DNA of 12,773 bases from Larix sibirica. Lineage: Eukaryota > Streptophyta > Pinopsida > Pinales > Pinaceae. The position numbers were made by a program, and so were the translations under genes. The stretch spans positions 6,520-19,292 of the forward strand of contig NWUY0300095896.1 in assembly GCA_004151065.3 (NCBI GenBank), read 5' to 3'. Positions 1 through 7,599 of this stretch are shown in pieces (within the stretch, counting starts at the first letter, position 1; each line of letters begins with the position of its first letter). The notes under the pieces are model-generated. The model did not search any database, was not told where the DNA came from, and saw only the letters and a list, made by a program, of their open reading frames with translations.

Positions 1-560
1 TTCAATCTAGTTTTCCAAGCAAAAAACCCATCAATAATTTTAACTGTGGAATCATAAAACAAATTTGATCAACCATGAAGGGTGCATTTGCAGAGTATTA
101 TGCAACAAATAAGGCATGTACAAACATATTTCAAGTTGTCATTAAGATTAGATCTCAAAACAAGAAAAATTCAATTTCCAAGCAAGATTCCTCAACTAAA
201 GTTTCAAAAACCAAGCCATTCCAACTATGAATTCATCTACTCTACAAGAGGACACATTTGTAGAGTAAGCTTCAATAAATAAGCCAATAAATCACATATG
301 TCAAAGCTTCCATAACAATCAAATCTCAAATAAAAGAGAAAAACACCAATTTTCAAGCAAGATTCCTCAACTATAATTCCATAAACTAAACAATTTCAAC
401 TATAGATTCATCTACATATTTGATCAACCATGGAGGGCACATTTGCAAAGCTACAACAATTAACACATGAATAAATATATTATGAGTTGCCATCAAGATC
501 AAATTTCAAATACAAGAAAAAAAAACACCAATTTCCAAGCATTTTAACCATCAAATCTAC
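1..560. repeat. Diverged tandem repeat, ~163-182 bp period
   Basis: About three and a half imperfect units are visible. The anchor phrase TTCCAAGCA (one copy TTTCAAGCA) recurs at 13, 176, 351 and 533. The 19-mer AAGCAAGATTCCTCAACTA is identical at 180-198 and 355-373, an offset of 175. TTTGATCAACCATG occurs at 64-77 and 419-432, an offset of 355 or about two periods. The units are AT-rich and differ by many substitutions and indels, so they are old. The period is close to nucleosome length, as in many plant satellites, but the array is short in this window and continues past the left edge. The short open frame at 82-282 lies inside the repeat and is not treated as a gene. Confidence 0.75.
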
Positions 561-1026
561 ATCCAACCATTTTGATACAACTACCACCCTCATAAACATA
601 TGTCTACCACTAGATGGGAAAGCATGGAAAGGAATCGAGGGACCACAGCCAAGAGCAATGATGTTTATTGTTACAGGAGGGATGTTAACGAGTATAGGTT
701 GGAAATTTGGAATTGTCATCCCAAAAGCAAAGAGATTGGTGCTTTGTGGCACATAGGTAGACCCACTAAATGGAGTAACATTCAACAAAATAACCCCTCC
801 AGTGGACACCAGTGAGAATGGCGAAAACCATCCTAATGCCACTATGGCTGACATGTTAGGATTCACTCCTCTTGAAATATTGGAACTGGCTAGCGGTGTA
901 ATGTCCCCAATAACAAGTACTTCTCCTTTGTTTTCCATACTAGCCCACACAGATAACAAATGGTTAAATTCTGGCTATGTGTGTATCTATATCACAATTG
1001 TGTACAAAACCAAGACTTTGAGGTGA
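480..1026. other. Unassigned open frames on both strands, possible old coding fragment
   Basis: This stretch is less AT-rich than its surroundings and is unusually open. The minus strand is open for 159 codons (480-959). On the plus strand, one frame from 487 to 1026 is broken only by a TAG at 754-756. I recognise no domain in either reading. The plus reading has ordinary charged and hydrophobic composition, with residues such as LGFTPLEILELASGV around 860-900. The minus reading is rich in Ser, Val, Ile, Pro and Gly, as shadow frames often are. It could be a decayed exon or retroelement fragment, or openness by chance. I see no splice context that decides the strand. Confidence 0.25.
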
Positions 1027-1282
1027 ATTTAACTCTCTTGTTGGGTCTAAGAGATCTTTTATATCAATATCCAATGATAAAACGAAGTTGGGTAATTTTT
1101 TTTTTAAATGGAGGGGAAAGGGAAAATAGTTTGCATGGATAAACACATAAAAGAAGTCAACTTCAAACTCCATCCAAGAGTTTGTGAAAGTTCAAACTTG
1201 AAGCCGAGAGTTTTAAAACAAAGTCAACTTCAAACTCCAGGTCGATTTTAAACAAGTTCCTAAAAATTTCCTGAAAGATAAG

Positions 1283-1315
1283 CATTGATTATTTGTCACC
1301 AAATGTCAATCAATG
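1283..1315. other. Hairpin, 13-bp stem with 3-base bulge
   Basis: CATTGATT (1283-1290) followed by ATTTG (1291-1295), loop TCAC (1296-1299), then CAAAT (1300-1304), unpaired GTC, and AATCAATG (1308-1315). The two arms pair completely apart from the three-base bulge. Function is unknown; it may be a remnant of a small inverted-repeat element. Confidence 0.45.
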
Positions 1316-2489
1316 AAGAGGCACAATAAGGACCTTCCCAAGGTCTTCCTAGGATGATTAGAATCCAAGTCCAACCAACAAAGCTTCAAATGAGACAATT
1401 ACACTAAGATTCATGCAACAATCACTAGGGATGCAAGTACTCACCTTCAGTGAATACCCTCCCAAGTAGTTGAGATAGAGGTTTTACGTCTGCCTCAAAT
1501 ACCACAAGATATTCCCCTTGTAGTCAACTAAGAGGAACCTAGGAAAGGAAACAATTGATACCACTTCAAGTTACGTAGTTAGTGTTGAGTATGTGTTATA
1601 TCCTTTGTAGGTGTGGGGGGGGTGCATCTTTGACTGTGTTTAACAATCCCCTCCATCTAGTTTTTGGTATTTTTTAGGTTATTTCTTAAAGTATGTAATT
1701 TAATCCCAATTAAGGGATTGGAGTCTATTTTCTAATCTTGGTTTAACAAGATAGGGTTTTAGATGCATCAAAATACCTATATTGTCTTGTGAGTGGTTAA
1801 TAATCAATATGACAAATAAAGAGATGCAGCTCTAAGTTTGGTTGGTTTTCACAATTAAAGGTTTCCAGGATAAATCTTTGTGTATTATGTATGAATGTTG
1901 TGGTGTTAAAGATCATTAGAAATGGCTTCTATGAATGGGCAAGAAACATAGGACACAAGTCTCAGACTCTGTCAATGAGTAGTGGTGTCACCCCAAGGAC
2001 ATTCCACACTTGAATAATCCCCAAACAAGCATAACCCCATCAGTTCAAGCAACAAGGGATAATCTGCCCACTTGAACTAGCTTTACCTACTGCTTGACCC
2101 CTGTGTTAGAGACAATTTCCCAACATGTGTTTCAGATTACTAATGGAGTTATCACTCTTTAATTGATTCTTAGTATCAATTTTATGTGGCCTTCAAGAAG
2201 TTAACTCTCCAATCCTAGCACAAAGACCCTATAACCTAGGTTATTAATAAGTTTCTAAAAGAAAAAAATTATAGTTCTTTTTATGCTTATGCTTTTTCAA
2301 AAATCACAAGTTTTCAAGAAAAATTCGAAAGATAAAGAAACAACTGCCACTAAAGATATTCAAACACTTTTGCAAATGTTCACTCTTTCAAAAAAAAAAA
2401 TAGGGCACTTTCCAATCCAAGTAATCATGCTTTCATGCAATACAAACAAAACTCCTTTTCGTTTCAATTCAAATGAAATTATGATATAT

Positions 2490-2511
2490 TTTTTCATTTT
2501 TCAATGAAAAA
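2490..2511. other. Short AT-rich inverted repeat
   Basis: TTTTTCATT (2490-2498) and AATGAAAAA (2503-2511) are perfect reverse complements around a four-base loop. In DNA this AT-rich such a hairpin can arise by chance, and no flanking target duplication was seen. Confidence 0.35.
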
Positions 2512-3082
2512 TAAAAATTCAAAACAACACCTTGATGCAAACAACAATATAAAAATCAATATTCCATTAAATATTGTGAAAATAACTCCTAACACTAGAC
2601 TGTTTGCCCAATTTTGAAATGCAACATTTGAGAACAAACTTGTCCAACAAACTTTCTTAGACTCGAACAAGACAAATAAGTCTACTAGGTAATCAAGGTT
2701 TTCAAATCAAATTCCTTTAAATATCATGACGTGTATGGGTCAAGTACAAAATACTACCATCTAACTAATAGCACAAGGTGGTGTCTACTTTGGGTGTAAT
2801 GCAAATGGGAGGAAGTTTGACTCAAGAGCAGAAGGGAGAAGAGGTTAGAACTGTGAACATTTTTAATGCTTAAATTGTGCACACATGTGACATTTAAACA
2901 TATAACATGCAACTCACCAAAAACATTTTCATGAAATCAAAAGCAGTGTCATAACTCTAAATACAAGTGAGCTAACAAAGAAAACTAATGATGCAAGGTG
3001 TCACCATACATTAGTTGTACAAATTGTACTAGAATCCTACAAATTTGTATCACATTCACAAACTAACCTAAAAATTACAAAG

Positions 3083-3248
3083 TACCATCAAATAATACAT
3101 TTCCACATTCTAGAAACAAGATAATACAATAAATAAAAAGAATTATAAAACAAATTAAAATAAGTCAACTCCTAACACACTAGAGATAACAAATTACCAT
3201 CAAATAATACATTACCACATTTTTAAAACAAATAATACAATAAATAAA
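3083..3248. repeat. Degenerate direct duplication, offset 111-112 bp
   Basis: A block of about 55 bp is present twice, at 3083-3137 and 3195-3248. The shared 19-mer TACCATCAAATAATACATT is at 3083-3101 and 3195-3213. The shared 17-mer ATAATACAATAAATAAA is at 3121-3137 and 3232-3248. Between them the copies differ by a few bases and one indel. The rest of the unit is too diverged to align by eye. Confidence 0.6.
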
Positions 3249-3567
3249 CTTGTTTTCAATGAAAGAAAATATGATTGCATGTGATCTAACAAATAACACC
3301 AAAAGGTAAAACTAAAATTCATCAGTTGTACACATCTTAAAATAATTGAAGAGGCAAAACTTGTACCATAGGTAAAGTGTAATGTTTAGGGGAGGATAAA
3401 TAACCAAAGACAATGGTCCACTTGAAATCAAAAATCAACAAATGGCCATTTCATTTCCAAGGCAATGTTTGCCTATAATATCAAGCTCCATATAATATGA
3501 GTATCCTAGGGATTAACAATTCAAAAATGTAAAGTAACCAAATCATCCAAAAATTATCAAATTTCAA

Positions 3568-4098
3568 TCAATAGCGATATACTAAAGATGACCCCATAAT
3601 TGAGGGATACGAAAGCCCAGAAGGAGACGTAAAGTCCGCTCTACGAAGGGAAGCTTCACCATAGCCAACTTCCCTTGGCAGATAAGTTCGATTGATCCCA
3701 TCAAGATAAGACGGCCCTATAATGCTCTCCATTGTTCTCTGACGACGTAAATATTCAAGCTCTGGATCCACACCACGATAATCATAATCAGATAACAACC
3801 CATTTCTCACGAGTAATGGTTCTGAAGGTGGTAGAGCCTGCCTTTGATACGTAGAGACATAAGGATCTAATGCTTGTAAAGCATAAGGATCAACATATGG
3901 TGCACGCTGAGGCAATATTGGGTCAAAACGATATAAAGGAACTTGGGGAACTTCATCAAGATATGGTGCTTGTCTTGCCTCTCTTATCCTCCTAGCATTA
4001 TTCAAGCCTTCACGAACATGTCTTCTTGGTCGACTGTCTCGTGGACTACGAGAGTCCTGAGAAGGTACCGATCGAAATAACTGGCACAAATTTTTAAC
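3568..4098 (-). other. DCD gene last exon, residues 237-412
   Basis: It opens with VKNLCQLFR, the end of the DCD domain, then switches to a low-complexity tail: an SR/RD-rich stretch ([15 protein letters not shown]), then Tyr/Pro/Leu-rich sequence with repeated DPY and APY, and ends YRY before TGA at 3570-3568. No known domain is seen in the tail. A frame starting inside this exon does not have its own ATG, which supports its being a continuation rather than a separate gene. Confidence 0.85.
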
Positions 4099-6247
4099 CT
4101 AGAAAGAGAAGACGAATTAATATAGTGACAAAAATGCAAACAAAAACTATTAAAGATATCAAAGCACCAATCAACTTGAGCAATATGATAAAAAGACCTG
4201 TTCTGCATTCAATTCAATGTTGAACTTCTTTTTTCCAAAGTAATTATCTTTGATCGCAACCTTGAATTTTTCCTCAGACAATGGCAAACATTCCTTTTGA
4301 ATACGAAATCGCACCTATAACACAACAATCATGTACAATAAGCCCATAAATCCAACAATTAATGTTGTTACTACCATATGGCATACATTGATATCGTATA
4401 GACTCTACACACTCTAGAACCTATATGTAATCATTATTATAGAATAGTGCAAAGGAACTACCCCTACAAGGAACAAGAAAAGGTATAATTGCTTTTACTA
4501 ATAAATAAAAACTCAAAAATCCAATCTAGTCAAAATAGCTATACAGTACCATGAAAAGCACTATATATGTAGACATTTAAACTAAGAAAGCCCAATCAAC
4601 TACAACTAAATCTAGCATGTTTTGCTGATTTTTCCTTGTTCAAAAAATTGAAAAACCTAAATGGAGGACAAACTAGTTAAACATGAAAACATTTTTTTTA
4701 TTTAATTTAAAAAAAACTTGACGAGCATCAATCATCTCAATCAAAGCAAAATATACTAGTTATTTTAAGATCAAGATATGCAAGCAATAAGCACAAATGG
4801 ATGACAAACAAGGTATGAAGAACTGCACTATGCAACTTATGGTGAAAGGAATGGTTGAAAGCAAAATATGTTAATTTAAGACCAAGAGATGCAAGCAATA
4901 GGCACAAATGGATGACAAACAAGGTATGAAGAACTGCACTATGCAACTTATGGTAAAAGGAATGGTTGAAAGTAAATATGGTAGCTTGGGTAGTTGAAAG
5001 GAATGGTTGTTACCCTCTCCACCTAGGTTCAATTCCTTGTAAGTGACATGCTATGCCTTAAATGGGTCTATATGATTCTCTTGTTGTTGAGCCCCCTCTA
5101 TACCGAAAATGTGTGCCTACCCCATGTTCTCTCTTGGGGTTAAGGGAGGTATTCCATGGACATAGAAGGCATCAATATCTAGTGCCCCGTGAACCACACA
5201 AACAAATTAGCTTGCAGCTCCTAAGTAAATATGGTTCAAACTTTTGTTGAACTCATATTCTCTAATATCTTTTGGGAGATTAGTATCATGATGTAGATGA
5301 CAAAACCCTTGGTAAAGGCAGAGCTTAAGTTCCAAAGGCTAGTCAAAAGGAGTGTAAGGTTCAAGGATGAGGACTGAGGCAAATTGTAAGGATGGTCCCA
5401 AAAAGGCGTACCAAGAAGCCAATATGGATGATTGTAAGGTCCAAAGGTGTAGGTATGGGGCATAGGTTTTAAAAGGCAAGTCCAAAGGCAGTAGGTATGA
5501 GGTTACCATAGTCCCACCACCCAAGGCTTAGGTAATAGGCAAAACCCTTGGTATCCACTATAGACAAACTTATATGCAGCAATAAAAAAAACTACTTATA
5601 AAATACAAACACTCCTTAGCTAAAGAACAAATCATACCAATATCACAAGTATTTACCTGCGCTGGGAAAGGCTTGTCTGCAGACCTGAAAGCATCAGGCT
5701 CCAGATCATACCCACCACGACCTGCAGCCTTGTATATTCCATACATCAGACGAAGATCAAAGTCGTAAAGAAACAGCCGCATTCCATTCGTCACCTTCTC
5801 TACAAGCTCCTTCTTCGATTTAGGCATCCCAAAAACATGATATTTGAAACAGTCCTGTTTTGTTTTTGAGCTGCACATAAAAATCAGGCCTGCAAACTCA
5901 TCCTTGGCACCACCGGCGGTTTCAGGTTTCTTATCATCCGGAGCTTGCTGCTTCTTCCTATTCTTCTTAGACTTTTTCTTCTTGATCTTGCCAGATTTCT
6001 TCTCATCTTTCTTCGCATTCTCACTTTTATTGCCATCTTTCTTCTCACCATCAGTATTCTCCTCTGCCGTATTCTCCTCTGGACCAGAATCAGCAGCTTC
6101 ATCTGTAACCATGTTCGTGGGTTCCTCACGCTTTTCAGAACTTTTCTCTTCCTTGACTTCCACCTCGGAAACAGAGATCTCCTTCTCGACCTCGACCTTG
6201 ACCTTGTCACTGACCATAGTTTTTCCCCTGTTCTTCCCTTTCGCCAT
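3568..6247 (-). CDS. DCD (development and cell death) domain protein, 3 coding exons
   Basis: The spliced coding exons are 6247-5657, 4314-4198 and 4098-3568, giving 412 residues. All introns are phase 0. Residues 1-117 are acidic and Lys-rich, with a basic run at 87-99 ([13 protein letters not shown]) that could be a nuclear localisation signal. Residues about 118-247 form a DCD domain: GLIFMCSS (120-127), FGMP (139-142), [15 protein letters not shown] (158-172), FPAQVRF (194-200), [11 protein letters not shown], and a closing V-x2-L-x2-LFR. The tail (246-412) is Tyr/Pro/Arg-rich with DPY repeats and looks disordered. DCD proteins are plant-specific and are linked to stress, endoplasmic-reticulum stress and cell-death signalling; no catalytic activity is known. 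The start at 6247 (ATGGCG) is chosen because the 16 in-frame codons upstream run across a predicted leader splice acceptor. The family assignment is firm; the role of this member is inferred. Confidence 0.88.
4099..4197 (-). other. DCD gene short intron (99 bp)
   Basis: The intron starts GTCTTTTTATC (4197 downward) and ends in a pyrimidine tract TTCTCTTTCTAG at 4099. Phase 0. The length is typical of small plant introns. Confidence 0.82.
4198..4314 (-). other. DCD gene exon 3, residues 198-236
   Basis: This 117-base exon encodes 39 residues from [12 protein letters not shown] to IELNAEQ, the C-terminal third of the DCD domain. The donor reads CAG|GTCTTT, weaker than consensus, but the reading frame and the motif both require it: the next exon continues with the expected V-x2-L-x2-LFR. 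The exon contains no start of its own. Confidence 0.85.
4746..4973. repeat. Two-copy tandem duplication, 111-115 bp unit
   Basis: Unit 1 runs from 4746 to 4860 and unit 2 from 4861 to about 4973. Both start GCAAAATAT and share long identical stretches, for example GATGACAAACAAGG at 4800 and 4911 (offset 111) and GTTGAAAG at 4854 and 4965 (offset 111). The extra four bases of unit 1 lie in its first 50 bases. The high identity suggests a fairly recent duplication within the intron. A third unit start appears to be split by the adjacent SINE. Confidence 0.85.
4970..4981. repeat. Left target-site duplication of the SINE
   Basis: AAGTAAATATGG, identical to 5223-5234. It lies at the point where a third unit of the neighbouring tandem duplication would begin. 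Confidence 0.65.
4982..5222 (+). mobile_element. tRNA-derived SINE with 12-bp target duplication
   Basis: A perfect RNA polymerase III B box, GGTTCAATTCC, is at 5026-5036. An A-box-like sequence, TAGCTTGGGTAG, is at 4982-4993 (one departure from consensus). The 44-base spacing is compatible with a SINE head. The identical 12-mer AAGTAAATATGG flanks the element at 4970-4981 and 5223-5234, as expected for a target-site duplication. The body after the head is more GC-rich than the intron and unlike the flanks. There is no clear poly(A) tail, which leaves some doubt, although some plant SINE families end without one. It lies antisense to the DCD gene, within its large intron. I cannot name the family. 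Confidence 0.65.
5223..5234. repeat. Right target-site duplication of the SINE
   Basis: AAGTAAATATGG, identical to 4970-4981, directly after the SINE body. Confidence 0.65.
5301..5553. repeat. 225-bp segment between 14-bp direct repeats
   Basis: CAAAACCCTTGGTA occurs at 5301-5314 and 5540-5553. The enclosed sequence is richer in G and contains recurring short motifs: TGTAAGG at 5353, 5385 and 5433, and variants of CCAAAGG followed by a GTAGGTATG phrase. It may be a small inserted element with a target duplication, or a degenerate minisatellite. No inverted terminal repeats or Pol III boxes were seen. Confidence 0.45.
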
Positions 6248-6275
6248 AATGTAAAAACTGACCAAACCCAAAAAC
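5657..6275 (-). other. DCD gene exon 2: end of leader plus coding residues 1-197
   Basis: The acceptor is TTGTCTTAG ending at 6276, followed by a 28-base ATG-free leader remnant and the ATG at 6247-6245. The exon ends CAG at 5657 and the intron begins GTAAAT at 5656, a good plant donor. An alternative acceptor CAG ends at 6258; it would not change the protein. The exon carries the Lys/Glu-rich N-terminus and the first two thirds of the DCD domain. Confidence 0.8.
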
Positions 6276-6530
6276 CTAAGACAATAAATGACCAAATGCT
6301 ACCTACTTATGTAAAGGATAACCCAAAAAAACGAGACAGAATTATATCCCATCGGTCAAAAATACAGAGCTCGTTTTAACATTTGAGAGCCTCTTGTAAG
6401 GAAAACACAAGTCCAAATCCCGACTGGCGAAAACAAATAAAAAAGAAAGCATCCTTACAGTCCACAACTAGGGTAAAATATAAATAAACGACCCTATTCA
6501 AAGGGCTCTTCAGGGTTTCAAGACACATAC
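6276..6530 (-). other. DCD gene leader (5' UTR) intron, 255 bp
   Basis: The minus strand reads TTTTAAG|GTATGTGTC at 6531/6530, a near-consensus plant donor, and TTGTCTTAG at 6276, a good acceptor, 28 bases before the ATG. ATG triplets occur inside this intron but not in the flanking leader exons, which fits its removal before translation. Leader introns in plants often raise expression; that role is inferred here. Confidence 0.65.
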
Positions 6531-6855
6531 CTTAAAACTGGCCTGGCTGACCTGCTGATACAGAGCAGCTGTTCTTCAACCCTTGTGCACACAAACCAGC
6601 CGAAACACCTGCGCAGCCGAACAGCGAAGTCTCGGGTTCGAATATCGACAGTGGACTGCAGATATACAAGGCAAAATAACCACTAAAACCGTACCCAAAA
6701 TATAGGAATACGAAGCTAATATTGATGGCTCGAACAGAAAAAATAACAGCAATAGACACCAGGGCTTTTTAGAGCAGAAACGCCTCGCCACTCGTCCAGA
6801 ACCCAACAAGTAGAAACCAAAAGCCCAAAGCCGAGAACAATTCTGATAAAAATGC
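6531..6855 (-). other. DCD gene leader exon 1, free of ATG
   Basis: The 3' end is fixed by the donor at 6531. The 5' end near 6855 is estimated as about 30 bases downstream of the TATA box. Across roughly 325 bases no ATG is present on the minus strand; about five would be expected by chance. The open frames of 75 and 95 codons here begin at GTG, so they are not convincing upstream ORFs. The exon is richer in G+C than the flanking intergenic DNA. Confidence 0.6.
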
Positions 6856-6884
6856 ACCGGCACTACTAGCCCTATCCGATTATG

Positions 6885-6894
6885 TATATATATA
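6885..6894 (-). promoter_or_regulatory. TATA box of the DCD gene
   Basis: TATATATATA at 6885-6894, in an otherwise mixed-composition stretch, about 640 bases upstream of the start codon before splicing. It is symmetric, so direction is inferred from the gene. The predicted transcription start is near 6855. Confidence 0.5.
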
Positions 6895-6980
6895 CAAAGG
6901 AAACTCCAAGTTATTTATTTTTTTTACAAATGAAAATGTAGGAAAGAGTGTCGGTATAAAATATATTTCCTGGCTTTTCT

Positions 6981-6989
6981 AAACCCTAA
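6981..6989 (+). promoter_or_regulatory. Telo-box (AAACCCTAA)
   Basis: An exact AAACCCTAA lies about 90 bases upstream of the TATA box of the minus-strand gene. Telo-boxes are common in plant promoters of genes tied to translation and dividing cells. One short exact match in an AT-rich promoter may be chance. Confidence 0.35.
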
Positions 6990-7063
6990 TAAAACCCCAC
7001 GGCTAGTTTGAATTAATCCACATGGAATCCCCTACAGCTTTGTGCGGGAATTCCTTAGATAGA

Positions 7064-7115
7064 GGGTTAGTAGCTTAGATCATAAATCCGGGTTAGTAGC
7101 CTACATCATAAATCC
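7064..7115. repeat. Two tandem 26-bp repeats
   Basis: Unit 1 (7064-7089) and unit 2 (7090-7115) both begin GGGTTAGTAGC and end ATCATAAATCC. They differ at two positions near the centre. They lie upstream of the DCD promoter. Any regulatory role is speculative. Confidence 0.8.
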
Positions 7116-7599
7116 GAGAGTTGAAAATCGATAGAAAAGTTGTTGGGTAAAGAGTGTGGCCATGGAAGGAGGGTAGTGGCCATTTGTTTTATAAATTTTA
7201 TATGGTATAATTAATATTTTCTATCAAATAAGGTAATAATAATAATGATAATTTAATATTAAGGTCTTAATTAAGGTAAACATCAAATTTGGTATATGAG
7301 CTTTCTTTGTTTGTGGGATAATGGATCCTTTCATTTTTGAACTTATGTTTTCATAAAAGGAAACACATGTTTTTAACTATTTGGCCCATTCAAGTTGTGT
7401 TTTTAGTAGGGTAGTGACCCTTTTTTAATGGATATAGAGTGATAGAATTATCTTATGAATGTTACATGGCATAATGTTGATATTTAATATGGAATAAGGT
7501 TGTATAAGTTGTTTTGTATTATTTTATGTGGTATCATTTTGTCGTATGGTGTTGATGTATAATTACATTGAGTGAATCAACTTTGTTATTGATTTTTTC
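7116..7599. other. AT-rich spacer between the DCD promoter and the LINE
   Basis: Strongly AT-rich, with a short TAA microsatellite near 7234-7246 and no long open frame. Composition shifts to more GC at about 7600, which I take as the approximate left end of the LINE. I see no gene. Confidence 0.55.

Larger units (their letters stand above)
1027..3540. other. AT-rich intergenic DNA, no gene seen
   Basis: No coding region, tRNA or intact transposon is recognisable. What can be seen is small: a 19-base direct repeat (AAGTCAACTTCAAACTCCA at 1154-1172 and 1221-1239), a hairpin at 1283-1315, a G8 run near 1615-1622, a 14-base perfect palindrome ATAACCTAGGTTAT at 2231-2244, an A-run near 2391-2400, a hairpin at 2490-2511 and a degenerate duplication at 3083-3248. 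The right-hand part, from about 3567 down towards 3230, must include the 3' untranslated region of the minus-strand DCD gene. Its poly(A) site is not clear; the minus-strand T-rich stretch opposite 3225-3248 is only a candidate. The open frame at 2283-2507 is AT-rich and unconvincing. Confidence 0.6.
4315..5656 (-). other. DCD gene large intron (1342 bp) interrupting the DCD domain
   Basis: The donor CAG|GTAAAT (5657/5656) and acceptor TTATAG|GTG (4315/4314) join FPAQ to VRF in phase 0, which restores the conserved FPAQVRF motif of the DCD family. The intron is AT-rich and contains, in plus-strand order, a tandem duplication (4746-4973), a tRNA-derived SINE (4982-5222) and a 225-bp segment between 14-bp direct repeats (5301-5553). 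No gene was found in it; the short open frames at 4737-4946, 5062-5250 and 5236-5524 are products of these repeats. Confidence 0.8.

Noticed and set aside
1-560. CRISPR-like array
   Set aside because: The units are about 170 bp, diverged along their whole length, without short identical repeats and unique spacers, and the DNA is plant nuclear.
1540-1620. Possible Ty1-copia LTR edge: TGTTGAG near 1583 and, on the minus strand, TGGTATCA near 1558-1565 resembling a primer-binding site
   Set aside because: The gap between the would-be LTR end and the primer site is about 20 bases rather than a few, only eight bases match, and no second LTR or copia coding sequence is present.
2231-2244. 14-base perfect palindrome ATAACCTAGGTTAT
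   Set aside because: It is a single short palindrome in AT-rich DNA with no flanking structure, and could be chance.
4737-4946. Minus-strand 69-codon frame with an internal peptide repeat
   Set aside because: The peptide repeat only reflects the DNA tandem duplication in the intron.
4982-5050. Functional tRNA gene
   Set aside because: Only the A- and B-box-like segments are present. No acceptor or anticodon stem could be drawn, and the unit is flanked by target duplications, so a SINE head fits better.
5844-6254. Plus-strand 136- and 144-codon frames (5844-6254, 5945-6379) and a minus-strand 108-codon frame (5884-6210)
   Set aside because: They are shadows of the Lys/Glu-rich first coding exon of the DCD gene. 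The codon bias of that exon gives Phe/Ser/Leu-rich or Arg-rich nonsense in other frames.
6532-6863. Upstream ORFs of 75 and 95 codons in the DCD leader
   Set aside because: Both begin at GTG, and the leader contains no ATG. They are unlikely to be translated in a plant mRNA.
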